Position numbers and translations under genes: made by a program
The notes under the pieces: generated by a model
Databases searched by the model: none
Seen by the model: the letters and a program-made list of their open reading frames with translations, nothing else
Told to the model about the DNA's origin: nothing
Assembly: GCF_900166625.1 (NCBI RefSeq)
Contig: NZ_LT800499.1
Location: 2,211,731-2,275,730, forward strand
Reading direction: 5' to 3'
Source of the DNA: Halobacillus massiliensis
GTDB taxonomy: Bacteria > Bacillota > Bacilli > Bacillales > Halobacillaceae
Length of the DNA: 64,000 nucleotides
Part shown: positions 18,405-28,000 of the stretch, in pieces
Position numbering within the stretch: position 1 is the first letter of the stretch
How the letters are laid out: every line of letters begins with the position of its first letter

Positions 18405-18980
18405 ATGGGCAGAAAAAAACTGCTGACAAAAAAAGAACTATTTAACGCTACCGGAGAACTGCTGCTAAAGGAAGGCATCCACGGGTTTCATTTTAAAAAG
18501 CTTGCTGAAGAACTGGAAGTGGGACGCAGCACACTTTATGAATACTATCGTAATAAAGAGGATCTCCTCGTTGCCTACTTTAAAGAGCTTATGAAAGCTA
18601 TGAACGAACGGATTGAAGCCATACCTAAAAATCTCCCTGCTAATTTAAGACTCAAAGAGTTTCTTTATATTTTACTTAATCATGATGAAATTCACCAGGT
18701 GGAGCGCATGATCCGAGATATACAGACGAGTGATCAAGAGCTTGTGGCCTATTATTTAAAGGAACTGGCGAGTGAACAGCAAAAGACCTACACGATGTTG
18801 ACCGCATGTATTGAAATAGCGAAGATGGAGAAAATTTGGAGCGATGATGTGGATACACAGCTGATTGCCGACATCATTTTTCATGCCATTTTGTTTCGAT
18901 ATAAGAAAACGATTGGAACCGAGCAAATGACTCATCAATTATTCAGACTGTTTGAAAACGGACTTCTACACAAAGAATAA
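18405..18980 (+). CDS. TetR/AcrR-family transcriptional regulator
   Basis: This 191-residue protein has an N-terminal helix-turn-helix (LAEELEVGRSTLYEYYRNKEDLLVAYF, about residues 33-60) and a variable C-terminal ligand domain. It is monocistronic: TTATACT lies about 20 bases before the ribosome binding site, and no partner gene is close on the same strand. The target and ligand are not visible from sequence. Confidence 0.9.
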   Translation: MGRKKLLTKKELFNATGELLLKEGIHGFHFKKLAEELEVGRSTLYEYYRNKEDLLVAYFKELMKAMNERIEAIPKNLPANLRLKEFLYILLNHDEIHQVERMIRDIQTSDQELVAYYLKELASEQQKTYTMLTACIEIAKMEKIWSDDVDTQLIADIIFHAILFRYKKTIGTEQMTHQLFRLFENGLLHKE

Positions 18981-19070
18981 CCTGTATATAAGAGGTTTAA
19001 ATGAAGATAGGATCAATCGTAGCGTGAAAGCTGAAAAGGCTGCCGAATTTTTCGCGGCAGCCATCAACCT

Positions 19071-19733
19071 TTATAGAAACGGGTTTTTCCACTCGGTTAA
19101 GAGGCCATAGTGACAGGACTCTTCGTCTTCAATGTAGTTTTTCACCGGACGGACAGGGGACCGACCTGCTTTAAATAAAAAGGTCAGAATGGGATCTTCC
19201 AAATCACCCTGCAGTACGGCATTTACATATTGACCCGGTGAAAGCTCGTCTGCATGTTTATGATACCCCGGCATTCTTCCGCCGCCCACTAAACGGTCTA
19301 TGTTTAAGTGAACAACCGTTTCGTACATAGCCTGGGTCAGCTGCCTCCCGATTCCAAGAGACCGATAGGCAGGGTCCACGCAGATATCTACGACATACAA
19401 ATCTTTTCCGTCCTTATTATGAGTATGTATCGTACCATTAGCCGTTATTTCTTCCCAAGTATGATCTTGTTCATCCGTAATATTTGTCCGCATCGCTGTC
19501 ATAGAACCGGCTACAATACCCTCCACTTCAATACAAATACAGCCTTCAGGGAAGATCGTGATATGATCATTTAATTGCCCCTCATCCCATAGCAGCTCTG
19601 AGGGAAAGGGCGGGGGAAACGCTTCTTTTTGGATTTCAATTAATCGCCTAAAGTCCTGTTCCTTATAATTGCGTATATACAGGTGATGAAAAGGATGGCC
19701 TTTTTTCTCAAAACCATAAATCCATTTGTCCAT
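19071..19733 (-). CDS. GNAT-family N-acetyltransferase
   Basis: This 220-residue protein has the acetyl-CoA binding signature VVDICVDPAYRSLGIGRQLTQAMYE (Q/RxxGxG/A form) in the central fold, preceded by IEVEGIVAGSMTAMRTN. GGGAGG precedes the ATG at 19733 on the - strand. It is a lone - strand gene in a + strand region; the acceptor substrate is unknown. Confidence 0.88.
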   Translation of the reverse strand: MDKWIYGFEKKGHPFHHLYIRNYKEQDFRRLIEIQKEAFPPPFPSELLWDEGQLNDHITIFPEGCICIEVEGIVAGSMTAMRTNITDEQDHTWEEITANGTIHTHNKDGKDLYVVDICVDPAYRSLGIGRQLTQAMYETVVHLNIDRLVGGGRMPGYHKHADELSPGQYVNAVLQGDLEDPILTFLFKAGRSPVRPVKNYIEDEESCHYGLLTEWKNPFL

Positions 19734-19865
19734 AAATCACTGACCTCCCGTTAATTGATTTATTTTGAGTATAGCATAAGAGGGGAGAAATCGAAGTTTT
19801 TGACATTATCTCGAATTAAAGATAAAATGCGGATAAATGCACACACAATTTAGGAGGATGGTTTT

Positions 19866-20477
19866 ATGAATATGAAGCACATTTACAAAGAAGGGGCTGC
19901 GAAACAATCTCCGGTACTCCTCCTGCTTCACGGTACAGGAGGAACAGAAGAAGATTTATTACCGATTGCTGAATTAATTGATCGCGATGCAGCGATACTA
20001 TCCGTTAGAGGAAACGTATTAGAGAATGGAATGCCGCGTTATTTTAGAAGAATTCGCGAGGGAGTTTTTGATGAGGAAGATTTAAAACACCGGACAAAAG
20101 AACTGCATGATTTTCTCGATCAGGCTGCTTTAGAATACGGTTTCGATCGGGGCCAAGTAATCGGTGTAGGATATTCCAATGGAGCTAATATTGCGGCAAG
20201 TCTGCTGTTTCACTATCAAGAAAGCTTGAAATCAGCGATCCTTTACCATCCGATGGTACCACTGAGAAATGTGCCGCTTCCTGAGCATTCCTCATTAAAA
20301 GTCTTTATTGGAGCTGGCGAAAATGATCCGATTTGTCCACCAGAAGAAACAAGTGAACTTAAAGGGCTATTGGAAAAAGCCGGTGTTGCTGTAGAGGTTC
20401 AATGGGAACGTATGGGCCATCGCCTGACAGAACAAGAAGTACAGGCATCTGCCCGGTGGTATAAACGTCAATTTTAA
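19866..20477 (+). CDS. Alpha/beta hydrolase, carboxylesterase/MhqD-like
   Basis: This 203-residue phospholipase/carboxylesterase-type hydrolase has the oxyanion LLLHGTGG, nucleophile elbow GVGYSNGAN (Ser about 103), an acid in GAGENDPIC and His in MGHRLTE. It resembles B. subtilis MhqD, which is part of the quinone/catechol-stress response. AGGAGG precedes ATG 19866. No quinone dioxygenase is adjacent, so the substrate is open. Confidence 0.88.
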   Translation: MNMKHIYKEGAAKQSPVLLLLHGTGGTEEDLLPIAELIDRDAAILSVRGNVLENGMPRYFRRIREGVFDEEDLKHRTKELHDFLDQAALEYGFDRGQVIGVGYSNGANIAASLLFHYQESLKSAILYHPMVPLRNVPLPEHSSLKVFIGAGENDPICPPEETSELKGLLEKAGVAVEVQWERMGHRLTEQEVQASARWYKRQF

Positions 20478-20543
20478 GATTCTTATTTGAAGGGCATCAC
20501 TATTTAATTGTATGATAGGAAGAGCAAAAGGAGGTAGAGGTAA

Positions 20544-20747
20544 ATGATTCATAAAACATGGGAAACAACGGATCCAATAAAAAAAGTAGAATGTGTCCAT
20601 AATGAAGCGGCAAAATTTGTTGTTAAAAATGTATTAACCCCGGGAAAGACGTATGATGTGCAAAACGAAAGCGAAGAATTTTATTTTATTATTGATAATT
20701 CCGGCCGTATCGGCGGATTTTATAAGGATTACTTTAAAGAAGTATAG
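20544..20747 (+). CDS. Small conserved Bacillaceae protein, DUF6501-like
   Basis: A soluble 67-residue protein (MIHKTWETTDPIKKVECVH..., FYFIIDNSGRIGGFYKDYF). It resembles DUF6501 from memory; function unknown. A perfect AAAGGAGG ribosome binding site precedes ATG 20544. Confidence 0.75.
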   Translation: MIHKTWETTDPIKKVECVHNEAAKFVVKNVLTPGKTYDVQNESEEFYFIIDNSGRIGGFYKDYFKEV

Positions 20748-20847
20748 TCACTTCAATTTTCTTCTTTGCTTTTGTTAAGTAATACAGGTGCTGAAAAAGT
20801 GTAAGGAGACCTGCTTTCTTTTAAAATACGAGGGGCTTGACAGCTTG

Positions 20848-20877
20848 ACTGGAGTTTTGATAACTCCAGTTTTTTTA
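20848..20877 (+). terminator. Rho-independent terminator
   Basis: ACTGGAGTT pairs with AACTCCAGT around a short loop, followed by seven T. It ends the 20544 gene's transcript about 100 bases after its stop. Confidence 0.88.
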
Positions 20878-20995
20878 TATTCGCATGTCTCCACAAATTG
20901 AGGATAGAATAGAAAGGAAGATATTAAAAATCTTGTCAAGAGGCTATTGATCATTGATAATAGTAATAAGGCTAAAGTATGGAGGGGGAGTCAAT

Positions 20996-21565
20996 TTGGA
21001 CAAACTAATCTTAGTACGTCACAGTGAGACAGAAGGTCAGCATGAAGACTCACCATTAACGAAGCTTGGTGTTCGACAAGCCCAGGTACTCGCTTCTTTT
21101 CTCGATCATTCCGGCTATGAAGTCAGCCGAATCATTTCGAGTCCTTTTTTAAGGGCGATGGAGACCATTAAGCCTTTTGCCCGGATGAAGGGAATCGAAA
21201 TTGAAAAAGATGAGCGTCTTGAGGAAAGAGTATTAAGCCATACACCGCTTGATGATTGGGAAGAAGTGCTTTACGATACTTTTGCAGATCCAGAGCTTAA
21301 GTTAACAGGCGGAGAATCCTCAAGAGAGGCGAAACAAAGAGTCTTAAGCCTGATCGATGAACTGGAACAGCAGGAAGGTAACGTAATTCTTGTCACTCAT
21401 GGAAATTTGCTTGCTCTGCTCCTCCAGAAGTACAAAAGGGAATTTGGATTTAACGAGTGGAAACGCCTTTCACGCCCGGATATTTTTCTCGTACAGAAAC
21501 AGGGCGGGGAGTATACAGTTGAACGGATCTGGGATGATCCGGCCGATTATAAAATTAACGTCTAA
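20996..21565 (+). CDS. Histidine phosphatase (phosphoglycerate mutase-like)
   Basis: A 189-residue protein with LVRHSETEG at the N-terminus (phospho-His in RHSE), the second His in VTHGNLLALL and the ISSPFLRAMET loop. TTG at 20996, about eight bases after GGAGGGG, is the likely start; the longer reading from 20954 would place the ribosome binding site inside the gene. The substrate is unknown; members include sugar-phosphate and cofactor phosphatases. Confidence 0.9.
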   Translation: MDKLILVRHSETEGQHEDSPLTKLGVRQAQVLASFLDHSGYEVSRIISSPFLRAMETIKPFARMKGIEIEKDERLEERVLSHTPLDDWEEVLYDTFADPELKLTGGESSREAKQRVLSLIDELEQQEGNVILVTHGNLLALLLQKYKREFGFNEWKRLSRPDIFLVQKQGGEYTVERIWDDPADYKINV

Positions 21566-21674
21566 CAATTGCGAAATTCCTCGAAAATCGTTATTATATA
21601 GGATGGAGTTTAAGACTTCATTGAGAAGTGTATAAAATATACAGGACTAATACTTTGTAAAGGAGGAAATTCAC

Positions 21675-21914
21675 TTGGCATTTGTAATCACTTCCCCTTG
21701 TAAAGATGAAAAAGCTGGAGAATGTGTAGAAGTTTGTCCAGTAGATTGTATCGAAGAGGGTAAAGATATGTTTTATATTGATCCTGCCATCTGCATTGAC
21801 TGCGGAGCGTGTGAAGCGGTCTGCCCGGTCGAGGCTATTTATATTGAAGATGAGGTACCAGAAGCAGAAACGAAATACATCGATATCAACCGTAAGTACT
21901 TTGAAGAGCAATAA
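21675..21914 (+). CDS. fer: 7Fe/8Fe-type ferredoxin
   Basis: A 79-residue acidic ferredoxin. Eight cysteines (9, 17, 21, 25, 40, 43, 46, 50) lie in CKDEKAGECVEVCPVDC and CIDCGACEAVCP, the arrangement of [3Fe-4S]/[4Fe-4S] Bacillus-type ferredoxins. The start is TTG at 21675 after AGGAGG. It is an electron carrier for cytoplasmic oxidoreductases and is monocistronic, with its own terminator. Confidence 0.95.
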   Translation: MAFVITSPCKDEKAGECVEVCPVDCIEEGKDMFYIDPAICIDCGACEAVCPVEAIYIEDEVPEAETKYIDINRKYFEEQ

Positions 21915-21928
21915 TTTATGACATAACC

Positions 21929-21968
21929 AAAAAAGCCATTCCTAATTTTATAGGAGTGGCTTTCTTTT
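21929..21968 (+). terminator. Rho-independent terminator after ferredoxin
   Basis: AAAGCCATTCCTA pairs with TAGGAGTGGCTTT (one G-U) and is followed by T-rich sequence. Confidence 0.88.
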
Positions 21969-21998
21969 AAATTTGGAAATAATTAGGAGGTAATCATT

Positions 21999-22739
21999 AT
22001 GGGAAAATTAGCGAACAAGACAGCCGTGATCACGGGAGCAAGCAGTGGGATCGGAAAAGCAGCGGCCCATCATTTAGCGAAAGAAGGAGCCCGTGTCGTT
22101 TTAGCAGCAAGACGCTCGGAGCGTTTGCAGGAACTGGCGGACGAGATTATAAATCATTATGGTGTGGAGGCATTAGTAGTAGAGACAGATGTAACAAAAC
22201 GGGAAGATGTTGAAAACCTGGTCAAAAAAACAAAAGACTCGTTTGGCAGCGTTGATTACTATGTAAACAATGCGGGCGTCATGCTTCTTTCTTTCTTAAA
22301 AAATGACCATATCGATGAATGGGAACAAATGGTCGATGTCAATATTAAAGGGGTCTTATACGGCATACATGCGGCTCTGCCTGTCATGCTTGAACAGAAT
22401 TCCGGGCATATGATCAACGTGTCTTCCGTAGCGGGACATGAAGTCTTTCCATCAAGTACCGTATACAGTGCGACAAAATATGCGGTTAAAGCTCTTTCGA
22501 TGGGAATGGAAAAAGAACTTTCCGGCACAGGCGTCCGTGTTACTAACATTTCACCGGGGGCAGTGGATACGGAATTAACAGACCATATTACAGATGGAGA
22601 TGTTGTGGAAATGTTTAAAGACCGCAAGATGACCCCGCTTCATTCCGAGGATATCGCCGAGGCCATTTCTTATGCGATTACTCAGCCTGAGAATGTTAAT
22701 GTGAACGAAGTGATCGTCCGGCCGATGCATAAAAAATAA
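21999..22739 (+). CDS. Short-chain dehydrogenase/reductase
   Basis: A 246-residue classical SDR with TGASSGIG at residues 12-19, NNAG near 89, the catalytic Ser in NVSSVAG and YSATK. The substrate is unknown; it resembles the broad-specificity YdfG/clavaldehyde-dehydrogenase-like group. AGGAGG precedes ATG 21999, and a shared hairpin follows. It is a different SDR from the partial one at the window start. Confidence 0.92.
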   Translation: MGKLANKTAVITGASSGIGKAAAHHLAKEGARVVLAARRSERLQELADEIINHYGVEALVVETDVTKREDVENLVKKTKDSFGSVDYYVNNAGVMLLSFLKNDHIDEWEQMVDVNIKGVLYGIHAALPVMLEQNSGHMINVSSVAGHEVFPSSTVYSATKYAVKALSMGMEKELSGTGVRVTNISPGAVDTELTDHITDGDVVEMFKDRKMTPLHSEDIAEAISYAITQPENVNVNEVIVRPMHKK

Positions 22740-22742
22740 AAC

Positions 22743-22767
22743 ATCACCGCAGGCTTTCTGCGGTGAT
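22743..22767. terminator. Bidirectional terminator between SDR and acylphosphatase
   Basis: A perfect 10-bp stem ATCACCGCAG/CTGCGGTGAT has a T-rich flank on either strand and sits between the convergent SDR and acyP genes. Confidence 0.9.
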
Positions 22768-22771
22768 CTCT

Positions 22772-23047
22772 TTAGTATTTAATCTTAAAGTCGGCATGGC
22801 CTTCTTCTTCTGAAAAGGTTTCTTCATCCACATGTTGGACTTTTATAAAGGGGCTGGGGCCTGCTTTTAGTTCTTTTAGCAATGCTTGCAGGTCTTCCTG
22901 TGAGCCTTCCCCTTCGACGATTACTGTCCCATTTTCTTTGTTTTTCACCCATCCATTGATATTATGCTGCTTGGCAATTCCCTGGGCGGTCGCACGAAAG
23001 CCAACACCTTGAACTCGTCCGTGAAATGTCCAGCGTTTTCTTGTCAT
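22772..23047 (-). CDS. acyP: Acylphosphatase
   Basis: A 91-residue protein with the signature GRVQGVGFRATAQGIA (catalytic Arg in GFR) and GWVKNKENGTVIVEGEG (catalytic Asn). It hydrolyses acyl-phosphates. GGAGGTG precedes the ATG at 23047. Confidence 0.96.
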   Translation of the reverse strand: MTRKRWTFHGRVQGVGFRATAQGIAKQHNINGWVKNKENGTVIVEGEGSQEDLQALLKELKAGPSPFIKVQHVDEETFSEEEGHADFKIKY

Positions 23048-23113
23048 AAAAGCACCTCCGTAGTGTATTTACCTTCTTCTAAAAGAACAGAAACATGAAA
23101 GTGAGGGAAAGGT

Positions 23114-24082
23114 ATGAAGGAAATTTCAATTGATCAGTTGAACGGCTTTACGATAGGGCATGACGTCAACCAGTCTGGAGCCACTGGCTGTACGGTTATT
23201 TTGAGTCCAAAAGGTGCTGTAGCCGGTGTGGATGTCCGTGGGGGTGCACCGGGAACACGAGAAACCGATCTTCTGCGCTCAGAGAATCTTGTCGAACAGG
23301 TTCATGCAGTGTTTTTTGCCGGCGGAAGTGCTTTCGGTCTCCAGGCAGCAGGAGGGGTTATGCATGTTCTAGAAGAAGAGGGCATAGGTTTTAATACGGA
23401 TGGAGGAATTGTACCCATTGTGCCGGGTGCGATTCTTTATGATTTAATGACAGAGAAATCGGCTAAACCAGATGCCGACATGGGCAGAAGAGCCGCCCAA
23501 AAAGCTCTGATAGCTTCTTCTGTTCAGCAGGGGAATATCGGGGCAGGAATCGGAGCGGCTGTCGGCAAATGTCTCGGAATGAACTATGCAATGAAAGGCG
23601 GTTTTGGCCATTATGCGGTGCAAATCGGTGATCTGCAAGTGGGTGCCGCCGTGGTTAATAGTTTTGGGGATATTATCAACCCCCACACCGGGGAAAGAAT
23701 AGCCGGTGCTTATGATAAAAAAGAGAGAAGGTTCTTAAAAACAGAAGAGTTGTTAATAAAACAAATCCATCAAGCCAAGACGAACCGTTTCAGCAATAAT
23801 ACTTCCCTGGCTGCTGTCATGACAAATGCAAAGCTGCAGAAGGCAGAAGCAAATAAGCTGGCCTCTATCGCTCATGATGGATTTGCACGGACGATGAGGC
23901 CTTCTCATACATTGGTAGATGGAGATACTATTTTTATGATGAGCACGAATCAAGTACGTGCCGATTTGAACAGTTTAAGCTTTTTAGTGACACATGTAAT
24001 CGAACAGGCCGTGATTAACGCTGTGACTTCGGCGGAATCCTTAGGACAGCTGCCGGCCTATAAAGATATAAAGAAGGAGTGA
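23114..24082 (+). CDS. P1-family peptidase (DmpA/aminopeptidase-like)
   Basis: This 322-residue member of the DmpA/OAT fold has GATGCTVILSP, AGVDVRGGAPGTRETDLL, FFAGGSAFGLQAAGGVM, IGAGIGAAVGK and NTSLAAVMTNAKL. The last corresponds to the self-cleavage site that exposes the Ser/Thr nucleophile. Known relatives act on N-terminal residues or beta-peptides. The stop lies against the ribosome binding site of the gamma-glutamylcyclotransferase-like gene, suggesting one operon and perhaps linked peptide or glutamyl-amide turnover. Confidence 0.9.
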   Translation: MKEISIDQLNGFTIGHDVNQSGATGCTVILSPKGAVAGVDVRGGAPGTRETDLLRSENLVEQVHAVFFAGGSAFGLQAAGGVMHVLEEEGIGFNTDGGIVPIVPGAILYDLMTEKSAKPDADMGRRAAQKALIASSVQQGNIGAGIGAAVGKCLGMNYAMKGGFGHYAVQIGDLQVGAAVVNSFGDIINPHTGERIAGAYDKKERRFLKTEELLIKQIHQAKTNRFSNNTSLAAVMTNAKLQKAEANKLASIAHDGFARTMRPSHTLVDGDTIFMMSTNQVRADLNSLSFLVTHVIEQAVINAVTSAESLGQLPAYKDIKKE

Positions 24083-24087
24083 CCCTG

Positions 24088-24981
24088 GTGTTTTTATTTG
24101 TCTATGGATCATTATGCAAGAATCAAAGGAACCACCATTTCTTAAAAGAGGCACAGCTCGTAAGCGAACAGGCCTGGATCAATGGAAGCTTATACAGTGG
24201 TAAATCGTACTACCCGCTTCTTGTAAAAAACGAAGACGAACTCGTTTATGGAGAACTATATAATGTTGATGAAACTAAATTAAAGGAAATTGATAAACTG
24301 GAAGGCTATCATCCTTCAGACCCCTCCTCTTTATTTACTCGGGAAAAAGTAAAAGTATCTTCAGAGTATTTTACTAATGAAGCTTTTACTTACTTCGCCA
24401 GCCCTCATGTAGAAAAAGTAAAAAAGATCGATCATGGAGATTGGAAAGTGGAACAACAGCTTAAGCGTGACAAGCTGTATTACTTTGCTTTTGGATCCTG
24501 TATGGATCAAGAAAGGTTTATTCAAGGGAAAGTGGAACATCATTTTCAGAACGTCGCCGGCTCTGCTGTCTTAAAAGGCTATCAGCTTGCTTTTGGCCAT
24601 CACTTAAAGGATGGAGCGCGAGCAGATGTCAGAGAGAATCGCAAGGAGGAAGTGGAAGGAGTTCTTTACCATATAGAAATTGACGCAGTTGATTATCTAT
24701 ACATGCGTGAAGGCGTTAATAAACAGCATTACCGGCCGACGATTGTAGATGTTGAATATAATGACGAAACCATACAGGCTTTGACGTTTACGGTGCTGGA
24801 GAAAAAAGAAGATATGGCCGTTCCTTTGCATTACGCAAAAGAAATATACAGGGGAGCGTCTAAATATTTGTCTTCTGCATATGTTGATCGAATTGTCCAG
24901 AAATTTACGATTGATAACCCGGTAGAAGGCTTTACAGCTTTCTTATCAGAAGATAAAGAAAAAAAGACTGTAAAAAACTGA
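24088..24981 (+). CDS. Two-domain gamma-glutamylcyclotransferase-like protein
   Basis: About 297 residues with two GGCT/AIG2-type folds in tandem. The first begins FLFVYGSLCKNQRNHHFL; the second, from about residue 130, begins YYFAFGSCMDQERF. Both carry the YGSL/FGS loop that binds the glutamyl group. GTG 24088 is preferred because AAGGAGTG lies seven bases upstream; the GTG at 24079 overlaps that site. It may convert gamma-glutamyl amines or dipeptides to 5-oxoproline; which half is active is not evident. Confidence 0.82.
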   Translation: MFLFVYGSLCKNQRNHHFLKEAQLVSEQAWINGSLYSGKSYYPLLVKNEDELVYGELYNVDETKLKEIDKLEGYHPSDPSSLFTREKVKVSSEYFTNEAFTYFASPHVEKVKKIDHGDWKVEQQLKRDKLYYFAFGSCMDQERFIQGKVEHHFQNVAGSAVLKGYQLAFGHHLKDGARADVRENRKEEVEGVLYHIEIDAVDYLYMREGVNKQHYRPTIVDVEYNDETIQALTFTVLEKKEDMAVPLHYAKEIYRGASKYLSSAYVDRIVQKFTIDNPVEGFTAFLSEDKEKKTVKN

Positions 24982-24996
24982 AAAAATATGTAGTTT

Positions 24997-25005
24997 TGCT
25001 ATAAT
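24997..25005 (+). promoter_or_regulatory. Extended -10 promoter for dynA
   Basis: TGCTATAAT is an extended -10 box. A poor -35 (CTGAAA) lies 16 bases upstream. It is 44 bases before the dynamin start. Confidence 0.6.
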
Positions 25006-25048
25006 AGACTTACGATGAGGAGACGAACTAAAGGAGAATCAATATCAG

Positions 25049-28000
25049 ATGGCGATTTCTACAACAACCGAAGATCAGCTTTTAGCAAAACTAGCTTCCC
25101 TTTATAAAGCATTAGAGCAAAATTATCCAGTACAGGCTGAAAAGCTTCTGGACTTAATAAACAAAAAGCAAAGTGAGCGGGTCATGATAGGGTTTGCTGG
25201 TCATTTCTCGGCAGGTAAATCAACGATGATTAACCAGCTAATGGAAAACGATATCCTGCCATCAAGTCCAATCCCTACAAGTGCTAATATTGTTCATTTA
25301 AGCAGTGGAGGTCCTAAGACTGTCATATATTACAACGATGCCTCTCCTGAGGAGTATGATGGGGAAATCGATATAGAGACAGTTAAAGCTCTCTGCCGTG
25401 ATGGGGACAGTATTAAAGAATTGGAAATCCTGAGGCCGATTGAAAGGCTGCCTGATAATGTGAGCGTACTCGACACACCAGGTGTTGATTCAACGAATGA
25501 CGCTGATCGAGTCATTACTGAATCTTCTTTGCATTTAATGGATTATCTCTATTATGTGATGGACTATAACCATGTTCAGTCAGAAGTAAATTTAGGGTTC
25601 CTGCTGGAAATGCAGAAACGGACGACCCCTTTTTCCATCATTGTTAATATGGTTGATAAACACAATGAGGAAGAACTGAGTTTTGAAGAGTTTAAAACCA
25701 GTGTCCGTCAATCTTTATCTGTATGGGGGATTGACCCTGAAGCTATTTTTTATACGTCTCTTATTGACAAACAGCATACCCACAGCCAATTTGAGCAGCT
25801 TCAGATTGATTTTCAGAAAAAAATGTATCCCGAGAAACAGGAACAAAGCATTTATGGTCATACGTATTCTTTGATTGAAGAAGCGATAACCGAACTCGAA
25901 GATCACTATAGTGAGCAAAAAGAGGAACTTACTGAAAAGATCGAGGCCGCAGAAGAAACGATGGAAGAACAGAAACCTCATCATCAAGGGACTGTCTCTT
26001 TAAAAGATACAGAAGACAGGTTTCAGGAGCGGGTCTTAAGTTTTATTTCCAATGCTTATTTAATGCCAAGTGATGTACGTGAAGAAGCGCGGCAGTTTTT
26101 AGAAGCAAAGCAGTCGAATTTTAAAGTAGGCTGGCTCGGCTCTAAAAAGAAAACAGAAGAGGAAAGAGAACGAAGGCGCGAAAGGTTCCATGAGGTGTTA
26201 CAGGAAACTTTAGAGAAAAATCTCATATGGCCGCTAAAGGAACGATTGAGTTCGCTGCTGGAAGAACAGAAAATTAATGATGAAGCTCTTTTACAGAAAG
26301 TGCAGGCGTTTTCGCCAGAATATCCAGACGAGCGATTGGATTCACTTATCGAGTCAGGAGCTTCCGTTACAGGGGAATATCTTCTAAGATATACGGACGC
26401 ATTGGCAAAAGATATTCAAAAAACTTTCCGCCTCAAAATGCAGGATTATTGGGCTGAGATTAAGAGTTATTCAGCAGCAGATGAAAAAGATGATAAAGAA
26501 CGAAACGCAGCGTATTATCAGGCGGCTGAAGAGAGAGAAAAATTAAATACAGCTCTCACACAGATTGAAAATCAAATTGAGAAAGAACGCGAGCGTTTGG
26601 AAGAGGCATTTACCCAAGGCAGTGCAGATGAGTCTGTTTTTGATCAAATAAATCAGTCCCTATTAGAAAGAAAGCAGAACGTACAGCAATTAAACCATCA
26701 AGACTTAGTTGTCCGCACGAAAGAGACAGTGTTAGAACCAGAAGAAGAAGCTGACCATCCACCTGTATCTGTAACTAAAGGAATGAAAGAGAAGGCTGAG
26801 AAGGCCATTGATATTCTGGACTCAGTCAATGGCCTTGAAAGTTTACGCCGGCAGCTTATAGATAAGAAGGAGCGGCTTGAAGATCGTTCCTATACGATTG
26901 CCCTCTTTGGCGCCTTTAGTGCCGGTAAATCATCATTTGCCAATGCTCTTCTTGGAGAGTCTATTCTGCCTGTTTCGCCAAATCCGACAACGGCCACAAT
27001 AAATAAAATTTCCGCACCGACCGAAAACTATGGTCATCAGTCGGTTGTCGTTAAAGTAAAGTCTGAAGAGAATTTGCTTGAAGATCTCTATAATGCGTCG
27101 GATATGGCGCTTGAAGCAGCGTCTCTCAAAGAAGCTTATGACGTTTTAAACAGCTGGCGGGAAAAAGACATGGATCAGCTGGAGCATAAGAAGCGGTCAT
27201 TTATTACAGCATTTGTTCAAGGATATGAAAAAATGGGAGCAGTCATTGATGAGGAAACGACCATACCATGGGACGATTTGGCCTCCTTTGTTTCAGAAGA
27301 GAAAACATCCTGTTTTATAGAATGGGTCCATATATATTTTGAATGTGAATGGACGAAAGCAGGGGTTACATTAGTAGATACGCCAGGGGCAGACTCGGTG
27401 AACGCCCGTCATACAGATGTATCCTTTGAATACATTAAAGACGCGGATGCTATTTTGTTTGTAACTTATTATAATCATCCCTTCTCAAGAGCAGATCAGT
27501 CTTTCTTAAAACAGCTGGGAAGAGTCAAAGATTCATTTGAAATGGACAAAATGTTTTTCATCATTAATGCTGCAGATTTAGCAGCTTCTGAAGAAGAACT
27601 TCATACTGTAGAAAGCTATTTACAGGAGCAGCTGCTGCAATTCCAAATTAGAAAACCAAGAATTTATTCTTTATCCAGTTTAAACGCCATCCGTTATCCA
27701 AAAGAGCGGGAGGTAGGCTTTACTGATTTTGAAGCAAGGTTCTCCAGTTTCTTAAAGGAAGAATTAACCGAAATGCTTCATCATTCTATGCACCAGGATA
27801 TAAAAGAAGCGGAACAGACGATGGAATCGTTCATTGAGCAGGCGTCGCTTGATGAAGTTCAAAAACAGAAAGAAATTAAAAGAATTCAAGAAGACCACCA
27901 GGAAGCGGAAAACGTATTAAACAGAGTGGCTATTGAACGAAATCAACAGGCTGTTGATAATAAAACAAAAAAACAGCTTCACTATGTAAGTGAACGATTG

